Shown here piece after piece: positions 1 through 8,831 of a stretch of DNA of 48,959 bases. Numbering within the stretch: the stretch's first letter is position 1; the number at the start of each line of letters is the position of its first letter. The DNA is from Gemmatimonadota bacterium. GTDB taxonomy: Bacteria; Gemmatimonadota; Gemmatimonadetes; Gemmatimonadales; Gemmatimonadaceae. The stretch is from assembly GCA_026387895.1 (NCBI GenBank), contig JAPLKT010000146.1, forward strand, positions 43,694-92,652, written 5' to 3'. The notes under the pieces were generated by a model. It had not been told where the DNA came from, ran no database searches, and saw only the letters and a program-made list of their open reading frames with translations. The translations under genes were made by a program, and so were the position numbers.

Positions 1-1164
1 ATACACAATCGTGCGTGGGTCCACGGCGCGGATGTACCAGAACCGCGTCACTAAGATTCCGCGCTCAGTGGACTTGATCATGTCCGACGTGCTCGTGGTG
101 CCGCCCAACATGCGCAGCGAGCGCGGGCCACCAAAGCCACCGCCACCGGAACGCGTGGGCTCCACGCCCTGCTTCTGCGCCCAGAAACGATCATAGGCGA
201 GATTCTTGACCACACCATTCTCGATCCACACCACCTTCTCCAGCGGGAGGCCGTCGCCGTCATATCCGCCGCCGGTGCTCGGACTGTCGGCAGGATCGGT
301 CAGCAGTGTGACCCGCTCGTCCACAACCTTCATCCCGATCTTGTTGCCACCGCCGGCCTTCGAGAAGAACGAGCGCCCTTCGTCGGCGGAGCGTGCCTGC
401 GTGGCCCCGGCAATCAACTGCACGAGATTCCCCACAGCCGTCGGCTCGAGAATCGTCACGTAGCGACCGGGCTCGATCGCCACGGGGTTCCGTGACTGCA
501 ACGCCTTCTGCACGGCGGTTTCGGCCACGCGATCCGCGTCGATATCACCAAACACTTCACCATCGCTGCACGCCCAGCCAGAGCCGGTGCCATCCGTAGA
601 GCGCACAGTGGCCGTCATTGTGACCACCGCGCTCGCGTCATATGCGAACAGTCCCTTGGAGTTTGCGAGCGCTGTCGCACCGGCTCGGCATTCGATAAAA
701 CCCGTCGCAATGAGTCCAGCGGCGCGCGCCTTGTCGGTGACCTTCTTGGCCGCTGCGGCGCGCTCTGCGGGCGTGGGCAAGGTCACCGCACGCTCGCGCG
801 GGGTGGGGTAGTTCTGCGCGCCGAGTTCTGGCATCCGCTCCGGGTTCGGCGGCACAAGCTGTGCGATCTCGTACGCCTGCTTGGCCGCGGACGAGAGTGA
901 CGCTTCGTCCAAGCGATTGGTGGTGACGCTCGCCGACCGATTGCCGGCGATCGCGGTGATCGTCACCGTGGTGTCGGCGTTCTGACCGCTGGTGGTGACT
1001 TGGTTCAACGCAAAGCGCGTGTCGGCGCGTGCCGAACTGTTGATATTGACGCGCGTTTCAGGAGCGGGTGAGTTCTTGATCGCGCGCGTGCAGATCTCTT
1101 GCGCCTCGCTGCGGGAGAGGATCCCGGCGGGCATGTAGAGTGAGTTGGGGGCTGAGCGGCTCAT
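1..1164 (-). CDS. tldE: TldE/PmbA-family peptidase subunit (3' end beyond window)
   Basis: Open reading frame of 388 codons that runs off the left edge with no stop. It begins at an ATG (1164-1162) that overlaps the TGA of the upstream tldD-like gene as ATGA, so translation is probably coupled. The protein starts MSRSAPNSLYMPAG and has no signal peptide. A segment near the edge reading VTRFWYIRAVDPRT, together with GGYDGDGLP and a Gly-rich stretch (GGGGFGGPRS), matches the C-terminal half of TldD/PmbA proteins. In characterised pairs TldE/PmbA is the partner of the metallopeptidase TldD and has no metal site itself; I see no HExxxH here. The family cleaves unfolded peptides and processes modified peptides such as microcins. 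The substrate here is unknown. Only the last part of the protein is missing, judging from a usual length of about 440-550 residues. Confidence 0.9.
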   Translation of the reverse strand, partial: MSRSAPNSLYMPAGILSRSEAQEICTRAIKNSPAPETRVNINSSARADTRFALNQVTTSGQNADTTVTITAIAGNRSASVTTNRLDEASLSSAAKQAYEIAQLVPPNPERMPELGAQNYPTPRERAVTLPTPAERAAAAKKVTDKARAAGLIATGFIECRAGATALANSKGLFAYDASAVVTMTATVRSTDGTGSGWACSDGEVFGDIDADRVAETAVQKALQSRNPVAIEPGRYVTILEPTAVGNLVQLIAGATQARSADEGRSFFSKAGGGNKIGMKVVDERVTLLTDPADSPSTGGGYDGDGLPLEKVVWIENGVVKNLAYDRFWAQKQGVEPTRSGGGGFGGPRSLRMLGGTTSTSDMIKSTERGILVTRFWYIRAVDPRTIVY

Positions 1165-2780
1165 GCCTTTCTCCCGGTGTTCAGGATGTTGCACTGGGTG
1201 AAGATCGCCGGCACGCAGCCGTGACTCACGGAGTTGGATTGGCCTGGCTGTCCCTTGGCATCGCCAAAGGCACCGCCGAGCTCGTAGCTCTTGGCGCCAC
1301 CGATGGCGCGCATTGAGCCCCAGAAGAGCGGCGTCTTGAACTGGTACGCCACGTCCTTGAGCTGCCCGACGATCTTCCCGCCCTTCACCTCGTAGAACAC
1401 CTGGCCGGCGAACTGGCCGTTGTAGCGCTGCTGGTCGATCGAGAACGATCCGTCGCCAACAATCGCGATCCCCTTGTCCATCTGCCCCACGAGATCGTTC
1501 CACGACCAATCATTCTTTCCAGGCTGCAGCGAGACGTTCGGCATGCGCTGGAACTGCACATCGCTCCAGCTCTGCGCGTACGAGCAGCCGTAGCTCTTCA
1601 CCGGCTTGTTGGCCTTCTTGTAGTAGTCGCTCAGCATCGATGCCTGTTCGCGCGTGGTCTGGTAGTCCACGAACACACCGTTCTTGATGATGTCGAACTT
1701 GGTCGGCTTCACCGCTTCGTCGTCCCATCCGATCGCGCCGAGCGAGCCGGGCTGTTCACGATCGCCGACGATGTTCATCACATCGCTGCCGAACTTGAGC
1801 TTGCCGAGCACCTGATCTGGCGGGGCAACAAAGCTCGTGCCGGCGTAGTTGGCTTCGAAGCCCAGCGCGCGATCCAACTCCGTCGGATGCGCAACGGTCT
1901 CGTGAATCGTGAGCCACATGTTGCTGGGGTGGAGCAGGAGGTCGTAGCGTCCAGGCTCCACCGGCTTGGCGCTCAGCTTCGCGACCGCATCGGCGGCGAA
2001 TTCCGGCGCGCGCTCGAGCATGCGGCTGTCGGTCACCCACTCGTAGCCGAGTCCCATGGGCGCGATATCGCTGCTGGCGCGCGTCTGGAAATCGGTGAAG
2101 TCACTGCTCACAGCCGTGATGCTGATCGACGGCGAGGTGCGATAAATCGTCTGCACGATGTAGGAGCCGTCGCTCGTCATCAGCGTCTTCTCCTCGCGGA
2201 GGAAGAACATCGACGAGCTCACGTTGCGAACGCCCTTCACCTTGAGCGCGGCCTCATTGGCCGCGAGCAACAGCGCGACTTTGTCTGGAATCGAGACGGT
2301 GAACGGATCGGTCTTGATCGGGCTCTTCCACTCACCGACCTGATTGCCCGGCGTGGGGGCCAGCACCACCGGCTTCAGCTGGCTGGCGCGATTGGCCTTG
2401 GCTTGGTCGAGCGCCGAGCGCGTGGTCGCGGCGATCGAGTCCTTGGTGAGCACGCTGGTCGCGGCAAAGCCCCAGGCGCCGTCCACCAGGGTGCGCACGC
2501 CGAGTCCGAAGGTGTCGGTGTCGCTGACGCCCTGCACGATGCGCTCGCGCGTGTTGACGTTCTGTTGGCGGCGCGCCGAGACGCGCACATCGGCGTAGCC
2601 CGCGCCGCCGCTCTTGGCGACGTCGAGCGCCACTTGCATAAGCGCCTTGATGGCAGGGTCTCCGGCCGAGGGAACGGAGGAGGCGAACGCGTCGCCCGCG
2701 GTGAGAATCCGGTTGCCAATCGCCGTGGTAGCGGCGACGGCTGCCGAGGTCTTCACGAAGTCGCGGCGTGAATGGGTCAC
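1161..2780 (-). CDS. tldD: TldD-family metallopeptidase with Tat signal
   Basis: 539-residue protein from a GTG at 2780. I chose this start because it puts the twin-arginine motif SRRDFVK at residues 4-10, followed by an Ala-rich hydrophobic stretch (TSAAVAATTAIG), so the protein appears to be exported by Tat. The open frame extends upstream to 3095, but that part overlaps the divergent dinB-like gene and looks like a shadow. The catalytic motif HETVAH (H293-E294-H298) is the HExxxH zinc site of TldD proteins. The C-terminal region contains SGMRAIGG-like and GGAFGDAKGQPGQ segments typical of the TldD/PmbA fold. It overlaps the downstream TldE-like gene by 4 bases, so the two should form the usual heteromer. 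E. coli TldD is cytoplasmic; the Tat signal here is a difference. Confidence 0.92.
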   Translation of the reverse strand: MTHSRRDFVKTSAAVAATTAIGNRILTAGDAFASSVPSAGDPAIKALMQVALDVAKSGGAGYADVRVSARRQQNVNTRERIVQGVSDTDTFGLGVRTLVDGAWGFAATSVLTKDSIAATTRSALDQAKANRASQLKPVVLAPTPGNQVGEWKSPIKTDPFTVSIPDKVALLLAANEAALKVKGVRNVSSSMFFLREEKTLMTSDGSYIVQTIYRTSPSISITAVSSDFTDFQTRASSDIAPMGLGYEWVTDSRMLERAPEFAADAVAKLSAKPVEPGRYDLLLHPSNMWLTIHETVAHPTELDRALGFEANYAGTSFVAPPDQVLGKLKFGSDVMNIVGDREQPGSLGAIGWDDEAVKPTKFDIIKNGVFVDYQTTREQASMLSDYYKKANKPVKSYGCSYAQSWSDVQFQRMPNVSLQPGKNDWSWNDLVGQMDKGIAIVGDGSFSIDQQRYNGQFAGQVFYEVKGGKIVGQLKDVAYQFKTPLFWGSMRAIGGAKSYELGGAFGDAKGQPGQSNSVSHGCVPAIFTQCNILNTGRKA

Positions 2781-2888
2781 TGGCGGTCCTGGTGTGAGGT
2801 GAACGAGCCTGCCCCACAAGATACGGCGGGCGATAGATTTCGGCACCAGCCCCACTGTGAGCCCTGCCTCTTGATTCGGAGCCCTATC

Positions 2889-3413
2889 GTGTCTGATGCC
2901 ACCACCCGCCCTATCGCCGGCGAGTTCGCCCCGTACTACGGCAACTACGTGGCGCAGGTCGCGGACGGCGACATTCGCGCCACGCTCCGCACCCAGCAGC
3001 GGGCCGTGCTCGACGCCCTCGCCGGCGTCTCCGAGGCGCTCGGCGATCACGCCTACGGGGTAGGGAAGTGGACGCTCAAGGAGTCGGTGCTGCATATGGT
3101 CGACACTGAGCGGGTCTTTGCGTATCGACTCCTCCGCGTGGCGCGGGCCGATGCCACCCCGCTTCCGGGCTTCGATCAGGACCGCTGGGTCCCGACCTCC
3201 GACGCCACGCTCCGAACTGTGGCGAGCCTCGCCGAGGAGTTTTCCGCCGTCCGTGCGGCGACCCTGACGCTCGTGGATTCGCTCACGCCGGCCGCATGGA
3301 CACGCACGGGGACGGCGAGCGAAAAGCCGGTTTCAAGTCGTGCGATCGCGTGGATCATTGCGGGGCACACTGCGCATCACATGACGCTGCTGCGCGAGAA
3401 GTATCTCGCCTAG
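2889..3413 (+). CDS. DinB-family (YfiT-like) four-helix protein
   Basis: 174-residue protein from GTG 2889; upstream codons in the same frame run into the tldD promoter region and lack similarity, so I start here. The protein has the DinB/YfiT pattern: HAYGVGKWTLKESVLHM with H69, and a C-terminal GHTAHH with H160 and H164, giving the three-His metal site of the family. DinB-superfamily members are metal-binding helical bundles, many acting as thiol-dependent S-transferases (bacillithiol or mycothiol) or as damage-induced proteins of unknown role. The gene is divergent from tldD (108 bases between starts) and convergent with lpdA. No partner gene hints at a substrate. Confidence 0.85.
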   Translation: MSDATTRPIAGEFAPYYGNYVAQVADGDIRATLRTQQRAVLDALAGVSEALGDHAYGVGKWTLKESVLHMVDTERVFAYRLLRVARADATPLPGFDQDRWVPTSDATLRTVASLAEEFSAVRAATLTLVDSLTPAAWTRTGTASEKPVSSRAIAWIIAGHTAHHMTLLREKYLA

Positions 3414-3432
3414 CCTGCTATCCTGTTGAAAC

Positions 3433-3469
3433 ACCGAGGGGCGATGCGTCTGACGCATCGCCCCTCGGT
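3433..3469. terminator. perfect 17-bp hairpin between convergent dinB-like and lpdA genes
   Basis: Bases 3433-3449 and 3453-3469 are exact reverse complements with a 3-base loop (CTG). It lies 20 bases after the dinB-like stop and 21 bases before the lpdA stop. There is no clear T-tract on either side, so it may work as a bidirectional or Rho-assisted terminator, or protect both 3' ends. Confidence 0.7.
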
Positions 3470-3490
3470 GGTTAGCTGCACACAGGATAC

Positions 3491-4903
3491 TTAGATGTGA
3501 ATCGCGTGCCCCCGCACCGCGAGGGCCGCTTCCTTGACCGCTTCGCTCAACGTCGGATGCGAATGCACGGTGATCCCGATGTCCTCGCTCGTGCCGCGGA
3601 ACTCCATCGCCAGGACGACCTCGGTGAGCAGGTCGCTCGCGTTCGCGCCGATCAGGTGCGCGCCAAGGATCTCGTCCGTCGCGGCGTCGCAGATGAACTT
3701 CACGAAGCCGCTCGTCTCGGCCATCGTGCGCGCGCGCCCATTCGCACTGAACGGAAACTTTCCAACCTTGTACGCGCGGCCGCTGGCCTTCACTTCCGCT
3801 TCGGTCAGCCCCACCGTCGCAATCTCGGGCCACGTGTAGACCACGCCTGGCATGTTGTGGTAGTGCATGTGCACCGGCTTCCCTGCGATCACTTCAGCAG
3901 CAATTACCCCTTCCTCTTCCGCCTTGTGCGCCAGCAACTTGCCGCCCACCGCGTCGCCGATCGCGAACACGTTCGGGAGGTTGGTGCGCATCTGGTCGTT
4001 CGCTGCGATCTCACCGCGAGGTCCGAGGGCGAGTCCGAGGGCTTTCGCATCGATTCCGAACAACGCCGGCTTCCGCCCGATCGAGACGAGCACGTAATCC
4101 GCCTCAAGGGTGCTCGGCGTGCCGTCCTTCTCTACCTGCACGGTCACCATGTCGCCCGCGCGCGCGCCGCCGATGACTTTGGTGCCCGTCATGATGGTCA
4201 GTCCCTGCTTCCGGAAAATCTTGTCCGCTTCCTTGATGATCTCGTCGTCGTTGCCGGGGAGGATCGTCGGGGCGTACTCCACCACCGTGACCTTCGCGCC
4301 AAGGCGGCGCCACACCGAGCCGAGCTCGAGCCCGATCACGCCGCCGCCAATCACAATCAGATGCTTCGGCACCTCGGGAATCTTGAGCGCGCCGACATTC
4401 GAGAGCACCCGCTCCTCATCGAACGGCAGGAAGGGCAGAGCGCTCGGCACCGAACCGGTCGCAATGATCACATGCTTTGCGCGATACGTGGTCACGACGC
4501 CGTCGTGTCCCTTCACATCGACCACGTTGCCGGCCTTGAGCTGTCCCCATCCCTTGGCCCAGGTGACTTTGTTCTTCTTGAAGAGGAACTCGACCCCCTT
4601 GGTGTTGGCACCCACCACATCGTCCTTGCGCTTCATCATCTGCGCGAGGTTGAGCGTCACGCCGCCCACCGAGAAGCCATGCTCCTCAGCGTGCAGCCGC
4701 GTGAACTCGTAGTGTTCGGAGCTGCCGAGGAGCGCCTTGGAGGGGATGCACCCGACGTTCACGCAGGTGCCGCCGAGGGTCTTGTCCGCTTCAACGCACA
4801 CGACGGAGAGCCCGAGTTGTGCGGCGCGAATCGAGGCAACGTAGCCCCCTGGGCCGCCGCCGATCACGACGACGTCGGGGGTGAGAAGAGAATCGGTGGT
4901 CAT
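3491..4903 (-). CDS. lpdA: dihydrolipoyl dehydrogenase (E3)
   Basis: 470 residues, the normal length. E3 reoxidises dihydrolipoamide on the E2 of 2-oxo acid dehydrogenases, passing electrons through FAD to NAD+. Visible features: N-terminal FAD-binding GGGPGG (residues 15-20), the redox disulfide motif GGTCVNVGC with C47 and C52, an NAD-binding VIGGGVIGLELGSV segment in the middle, a second FAD motif FAIGDAVGG, and the C-terminal HSHPTLSEAV, which carries the catalytic His-Glu pair supplied to the other subunit. The gene follows sucB by 29 bases on the same strand, so it most likely serves the 2-oxoglutarate dehydrogenase complex. The E1 gene (sucA) is not in the window. Confidence 0.97.
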   Translation of the reverse strand: MTTDSLLTPDVVVIGGGPGGYVASIRAAQLGLSVVCVEADKTLGGTCVNVGCIPSKALLGSSEHYEFTRLHAEEHGFSVGGVTLNLAQMMKRKDDVVGANTKGVEFLFKKNKVTWAKGWGQLKAGNVVDVKGHDGVVTTYRAKHVIIATGSVPSALPFLPFDEERVLSNVGALKIPEVPKHLIVIGGGVIGLELGSVWRRLGAKVTVVEYAPTILPGNDDEIIKEADKIFRKQGLTIMTGTKVIGGARAGDMVTVQVEKDGTPSTLEADYVLVSIGRKPALFGIDAKALGLALGPRGEIAANDQMRTNLPNVFAIGDAVGGKLLAHKAEEEGVIAAEVIAGKPVHMHYHNMPGVVYTWPEIATVGLTEAEVKASGRAYKVGKFPFSANGRARTMAETSGFVKFICDAATDEILGAHLIGANASDLLTEVVLAMEFRGTSEDIGITVHSHPTLSEAVKEAALAVRGHAIHI

Positions 4904-4932
4904 GGGGTATTGGGCTGGGCGACCGACTGGTG

Positions 4933-6183
4933 TCAGTCGATCAGCATTGAGGCCGGATCTTCCATCAGCTCCTTGACCTTCACCAAGAAGAGCACCGCCT
5001 GCTGCCCGTCGATGATGCGGTGGTCATAGGAAAGCGCGATGTACATCATCGGGCGAATCACGACCTGTCCGTTGAGCGCGATCGGACGGTCCTGCGTTTT
5101 GTGGAGGCCGAGGATGGCGACCTGCGGATAGTTGATGATCGGCGTCGAGATGAGTGAGCCGAACACGCCACCGTTGGTGATCGTGAAGGTGCCACCGGTG
5201 AGATCATCCATCGTGAGCTTGCTGTCGCGCGCGCGCTTGGCGACCGCAGCGATGTCGCGCGAGATGCCGAGAAGGCCAAGGCGATCCGCGTCCTTCACAT
5301 TGGGGACAACGAGTCCTGCTTCGCTCGCCACCGCGATGCCCAGGTTCACGTAGTGCTTGTAGACGATCGAGTCGCCGTCGATCTGGGCGTTGACGCTCGG
5401 GAAGGCCTTGAGCGCGAGCGTCGCGGCTTTGGCGAAGAAGGGCATGAAGCTGAGCTTCACGCCGTGTTCTTTTTCGGTTTTTTCCTTGATTCGTTCGCGG
5501 AGCGCCATGATTGCGGTCATGTCGATCTCGTTGAACGTGGTCAGGTGCGCGGTGGCGTGCTGCGCGAGGAGCAGGTTCTCGGCGATCCGCTTGCGGCGCG
5601 TGGTCATTTTCTCGCGCGTTTCGCGGGTACCGTCGGCCGGGCGTGATGCGACCGGCGCGGCAGGGGCCTTGGGCGCCGCGGGCGTTGTGGCCGTCGTGGC
5701 CGCCGTGGCCGCCGTGGCCGGCGTCATGGCGGCGATCACGTCAGGCTTGCTGACGACCCCACCGCGACCGGTGCCGGCGACGGTGGCGAGGTTCACTCCG
5801 GCCTCGTCGGCGAGGCGGCGCGCGGCTGGCGCGCTGCGAACCGATGAGTCTTGGGCAGCGGCACTCGGAGCGGCACTTGGAGCGGCGGCAGGGGCCGCAG
5901 GGGCCGCAGGGGCCGCAGGGGCCGCAGCAGTCGCCGGAGCGCCCGCGCCTGCCTCGTCGATTTCGCCGAGCGTATCATTCACCGCCACGACGTCACCCTC
6001 GCCTTTGGCGCGCGAGGCCAGACGCCCGGCTTTGAGCGCGGGCACTTCGACCGTAATCTTATCCGTCTCCAGTTCCACCAACGTCTCGCCGGCGGCGATC
6101 GCGTCGCCCTCCTTCTTGAGCCACCGCGATACGGTAGCTTCGGTGATAGACTCTCCGAGGGGCGGAACCTTGATGGCAATCAT
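4933..6183 (-). CDS. sucB: dihydrolipoyllysine succinyltransferase, E2 of 2-oxoglutarate dehydrogenase
   Basis: 416 residues from the ATG at 6183, where the protein begins [12 protein letters not shown], the canonical start of a lipoyl domain; the longer open frame to 6801 is antisense to the next gene and was not used. Domain order: lipoyl domain 1-77 with the modified lysine K42 in ETDKI; a long Ala/Pro linker; the peripheral-subunit-binding domain ([14 protein letters not shown]...[11 protein letters not shown]); a second Ala/Thr/Pro linker; the catalytic domain ending in SYDHRIIDG with H388 and D392. The catalytic segment and the pairing with lpdA fit succinyl transfer to CoA in the TCA cycle rather than acetyl transfer. 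Both linkers contain 9-base tandem repeats, so their length may differ between strains. Confidence 0.95.
   Translation of the reverse strand: MIAIKVPPLGESITEATVSRWLKKEGDAIAAGETLVELETDKITVEVPALKAGRLASRAKGEGDVVAVNDTLGEIDEAGAGAPATAAAPAAPAAPAAPAAAPSAAPSAAAQDSSVRSAPAARRLADEAGVNLATVAGTGRGGVVSKPDVIAAMTPATAATAATTATTPAAPKAPAAPVASRPADGTRETREKMTTRRKRIAENLLLAQHATAHLTTFNEIDMTAIMALRERIKEKTEKEHGVKLSFMPFFAKAATLALKAFPSVNAQIDGDSIVYKHYVNLGIAVASEAGLVVPNVKDADRLGLLGISRDIAAVAKRARDSKLTMDDLTGGTFTITNGGVFGSLISTPIINYPQVAILGLHKTQDRPIALNGQVVIRPMMYIALSYDHRIIDGQQAVLFLVKVKELMEDPASMLID
5687..5722. repeat. 9-base tandem repeat, 4 copies, in sucB linker 2
   Basis: Four head-to-tail copies of a 9-base unit close to GTGGCCGCC (5687-5695, 5696-5704, 5705-5713, 5714-5722), with single-base differences. 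On the coding strand they encode Ala/Thr tripeptides in the linker between the binding domain and the catalytic domain. Confidence 0.85.
5891..5926. repeat. 9-base tandem repeat, 4 exact copies, in sucB linker 1
   Basis: Four identical copies of GGGGCCGCA, at 5891, 5900, 5909 and 5918. They encode Ala-Ala-Pro units in the flexible linker after the lipoyl domain. Unit length is a multiple of three, so gain or loss of copies keeps the frame. Confidence 0.92.
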
Positions 6184-6318
6184 TGCTCTGCTGACTGAAG
6201 TCGAGGGACGGGCTGGAAGGGGCGCATTGCTACCACGCCACGTAACACCGAAATATAACCTGCTCCACTTCGACCACTGCAGATTCTGCGCTTCGTTTCT
6301 CACGACCCACGACTGATT

Positions 6319-7356
6319 ATGCGTGCCCTGACCCTCGATGCCCACGGTGGACTGGACCAGATCACCGTCCGGTCCGAGCTCCCCGCGCCTGAAGTCTCCA
6401 GTCCGCTCGATGTTCGGGTGCGGCTGAGCGCGGCCGCCCTCAACCGGCTCGACCTGTTCGTGGTGGGCGGGCTGCCGGGCCATAGCAACGCACCGGGATG
6501 GGTGTTGGGTGCCGACGGGACCGGCCGGATCGACGAGTGCGGGGCCGCCGTCACCGGACTCCACGTGGGCGACCGGGTGGTTATCAACCCGGGCATCTCC
6601 TGCGGCAGCTGCGACTACTGCCTGGCCGATCAACAACCGCTCTGCATCAAGTTCGGGGTGCTCGGGGAGCACCGTCCGGGCACCTTTGCGGAGTATGTGA
6701 CCGTCCCTGCGACCAATGTGCAGCGAATCCCCGACGACCTCGACGACGCCACCGCCGCCGCCTTCACCCTGGCGACGCTGACCGCGTGGCGCATGGTGCA
6801 CACCCGGGCCAAGGTGCAGCCCGGCGACACCGTGCTGGTGCAGGGGATCGGCGGCGGTGTGGCAATCGCCGCGCTGCAGATCTGCAAGCGGATTGGCGCC
6901 CGCGTGATCGTCACCTCAGGGAGCGACCGTAAACTCGCACGCGCCTTCGCGCTCGGCGCTGACGACACCATCAACTACCGCACCAGCGACGTCGCCCGAG
7001 AGGTGCGTGCCCGCACCGGCAAGCGCGGCGCCGACGTGGTCATCGACAGTGGAGGCACCGACAGTTGGGCTGCCTCGCTCGGCAGCCTCGGTCGCATGGG
7101 GCGGCTTGTGACCTGCGGCGGCAGTACCGGCCCGACCCTCCAGACCGACGTGCGCAAGCTCTTTTGGAACCAGTGGTCGATCCTCGGCTCGACTATGGGG
7201 AGCGCCTCGGAGTTCGCGGCCATCGTGGCCGAACTGCGCGCAGGGCATTTGTATCCGCCCGTCGATCGCGTCTTTGACTTGGCTGACGGGCGCGCCGCAT
7301 TTGAACATCTCGCGAGCGGCGCCCAGTTCGGGAAAGTCGTGCTCCAGATCGCGTGA
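6319..7356 (+). CDS. zinc-binding medium-chain dehydrogenase/reductase
   Basis: 345 residues. Medium-chain alcohol dehydrogenase fold: N-terminal GroES-like domain, then a nucleotide-binding domain with [14 protein letters not shown] around residue 175. The structural zinc loop is present as C95, C98, C101 and C109 (CGSCDYC and a fourth Cys). The usual catalytic-zinc cysteine region near residue 40 reads [10 protein letters not shown], as in quinone oxidoreductase-like members, so the catalytic zinc is probably absent and NAD(P)H-dependent reduction of an enone or quinone is more likely than alcohol oxidation. The substrate cannot be read from sequence. It starts 135 bases from the divergent sucB start and overlaps the next gene by 4 bases. 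Confidence 0.88.
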   Translation: MRALTLDAHGGLDQITVRSELPAPEVSSPLDVRVRLSAAALNRLDLFVVGGLPGHSNAPGWVLGADGTGRIDECGAAVTGLHVGDRVVINPGISCGSCDYCLADQQPLCIKFGVLGEHRPGTFAEYVTVPATNVQRIPDDLDDATAAAFTLATLTAWRMVHTRAKVQPGDTVLVQGIGGGVAIAALQICKRIGARVIVTSGSDRKLARAFALGADDTINYRTSDVAREVRARTGKRGADVVIDSGGTDSWAASLGSLGRMGRLVTCGGSTGPTLQTDVRKLFWNQWSILGSTMGSASEFAAIVAELRAGHLYPPVDRVFDLADGRAAFEHLASGAQFGKVVLQIA

Positions 7357-7577
7357 GCGACGCCGCGCAGTACACCCGAGAGGAGCAGGCCGCCGTTCGC
7401 GCGATCGTCGCGGCTGGCGGAACCCCCGACTGTCCGCGCTGCGCGGTGGCTATGACGCTGCGGCATATCGGCGGAGGGAGCTTCGGGCTCGGCTACGCCC
7501 GGCAACGCGAGTGGCTGATTTGCCCGTCGTGCCACCGCAGCGCGCTCTTTGACGTCAAGCGCGGGACCCGGAACTAG
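7353..7577 (+). CDS. small zinc-ribbon protein
   Basis: 74 residues from GTG 7353, whose GTGA overlaps the TGA stop of the dehydrogenase gene, which fixes the start and suggests coupled translation. It has two CxxC knuckles, C27-C30 (CPRC) and C57-C60 (CPSC), about 27 residues apart, a spacing that fits a single four-cysteine zinc ribbon. There are no membrane segments and no other recognisable domain. The role is unknown; it could be a metal-dependent accessory factor of the dehydrogenase or simply share its transcript. Confidence 0.75.
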   Translation: MSDAAQYTREEQAAVRAIVAAGGTPDCPRCAVAMTLRHIGGGSFGLGYARQREWLICPSCHRSALFDVKRGTRN

Positions 7578-7683
7578 CCTAGGACCGGTGGGCCGCATAG
7601 CGGCCGTTGGAACGTCAGGGTGCATTGAATCGTCCTATGGGGTAGAACCCTGCGATGCGCACCCTCTCGCTCTTTGAGCTCCC

Positions 7684-8820
7684 ATGATGAAAGTCTTTCG
7701 TGATCGCTCCAGCCGGCAGCGAATCATTCTTGCGTTGGTTCCTCTGGCCGCGATTGCCACCCCCAGCGTGCCGCTCGTGGCGCAGCAGCAACCCGTACCG
7801 GCGGCGGTGAGTGCACCGGTTGCACCGGTCGCGACGGCTCCCGCCGCAGAGCTGAATCGTGCCTTCGTGCGCGATCAAACGTGGCTTGGCGCAGTCGTGT
7901 ACGGCCCCTCATTTGCCACGACGATTACGTCGGAGGCCCTTGGATGGACGGCGGGCTACCTGGTGATGGCCGGCGGGTCGTTTTTCGCGGCGGCTGAACT
8001 GTCGCGCGATATCACAATCACTGAGCCGATGCGTCGGCTCGCGAATGGCGCCGCACTCCACGGGGCTGCCGGTGCGCTGGTGGTGGGCGGCCTCTCAAAC
8101 GCGGGGGCAAAAACCACTGCCGGCGCCATCTTTCTTGGCTCGTTAGGTGGTACCGCGCTCGCGCTCGCGGCAGGGAAAGGGGTGACCGACGACGAAGTCG
8201 CCGGTGCGCTGTTTGGGGCCGATGCGGGCTCACTCGTTGGGCTCGGAACGTCGCGCGCGCTGGGCGGGTCCGCCCGCGGTGCGGCAATCGCCGCATTGGC
8301 AGGTATGGCGATTGGCGCGCCATTGGGCGGCGCCTACGTGGCCAGCGTGCCGTATCGCGTGACGGCCGGCGATGTGGGCACCCTGTGGTCGAGCGCCGCG
8401 ATTGGCGCCACGGCTGGCTACGCTGCGATTGCGAACTCGCGGCCGAGTCAGGCCACGCAGTCTGGGGTACTCCTCGCGGGGAGTGCGCTGGGATTGCTCG
8501 CGGGTGATCGGTGGATGGTGCGGCGCTACGATCACACGCGTGCCGATGCCCAGCTGGTCTCCCTCGGCGCAGCGGTCGGCGGCCTGATGGGGGCGGGGGT
8601 GAGCGTGCTGACCGGGGCCTCAAAGGACCGGTTCAGTGGCAACACCGCCGCGCTCTCGGCCGCTGGTGCGCTCGGCGGGGTCGTCATGGCCGAGCGCTTT
8701 ATTACGCCGCTGGCGGATGCTGGACGGAAAATCGGGCGGATCGAGGTACATCCTGAGGGGGTGCTGGCCGCCGCCATGCGGACGCCGGGAGCCCATACGC
8801 TTCTGCAGTGGACCTTCTAG
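7684..8820 (+). CDS. exported glycine-zipper protein with internal ~50-residue repeats
   Basis: 378 residues with a signal peptide (RQRIILALVPLAAIATPSVPLVAQ, residues 11-34 in outline) and an Ala/Pro/Val-rich region to about residue 55. The rest is rich in Gly and Ala and shows three related units: about 145-188, 198-246 and 257-305. Each has a hydrophobic Gly-rich stretch, then a polar turn (GVTDDEV, RVTAGDV, DHTRADA), then a second Gly-rich stretch ending GxLxG-like (SLVGLG, ATAGYA, GLMGAG). A fourth, shorter partial unit may start at 318. The C-terminus ends HTLLQWTF, an aromatic end seen in some outer-membrane proteins. I do not recognise a named family. It is followed after 11 bases by an MscS-like gene. 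Confidence 0.8.
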   Translation: MMKVFRDRSSRQRIILALVPLAAIATPSVPLVAQQQPVPAAVSAPVAPVATAPAAELNRAFVRDQTWLGAVVYGPSFATTITSEALGWTAGYLVMAGGSFFAAAELSRDITITEPMRRLANGAALHGAAGALVVGGLSNAGAKTTAGAIFLGSLGGTALALAAGKGVTDDEVAGALFGADAGSLVGLGTSRALGGSARGAAIAALAGMAIGAPLGGAYVASVPYRVTAGDVGTLWSSAAIGATAGYAAIANSRPSQATQSGVLLAGSALGLLAGDRWMVRRYDHTRADAQLVSLGAAVGGLMGAGVSVLTGASKDRFSGNTAALSAAGALGGVVMAERFITPLADAGRKIGRIEVHPEGVLAAAMRTPGAHTLLQWTF

Positions 8821-8831
8821 ATTCCGGTATC

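Noticed and set aside
1887-2771. Plus-strand open frame of 294 codons opposite tldD
   Set aside because: Mirror of the TldD coding frame; no recognisable motif and extreme composition.
3497-5029. Long plus-strand open frame (510 codons) opposite lpdA
   Set aside because: Antisense shadow of a clear lpdA; Arg/His/Asp-rich composition with no domain, a frequent artefact at high GC.
6184-6801. N-terminal 206-codon extension of sucB
   Set aside because: Antisense to the dehydrogenase gene; the lipoyl domain starts exactly at the ATG at 6183.
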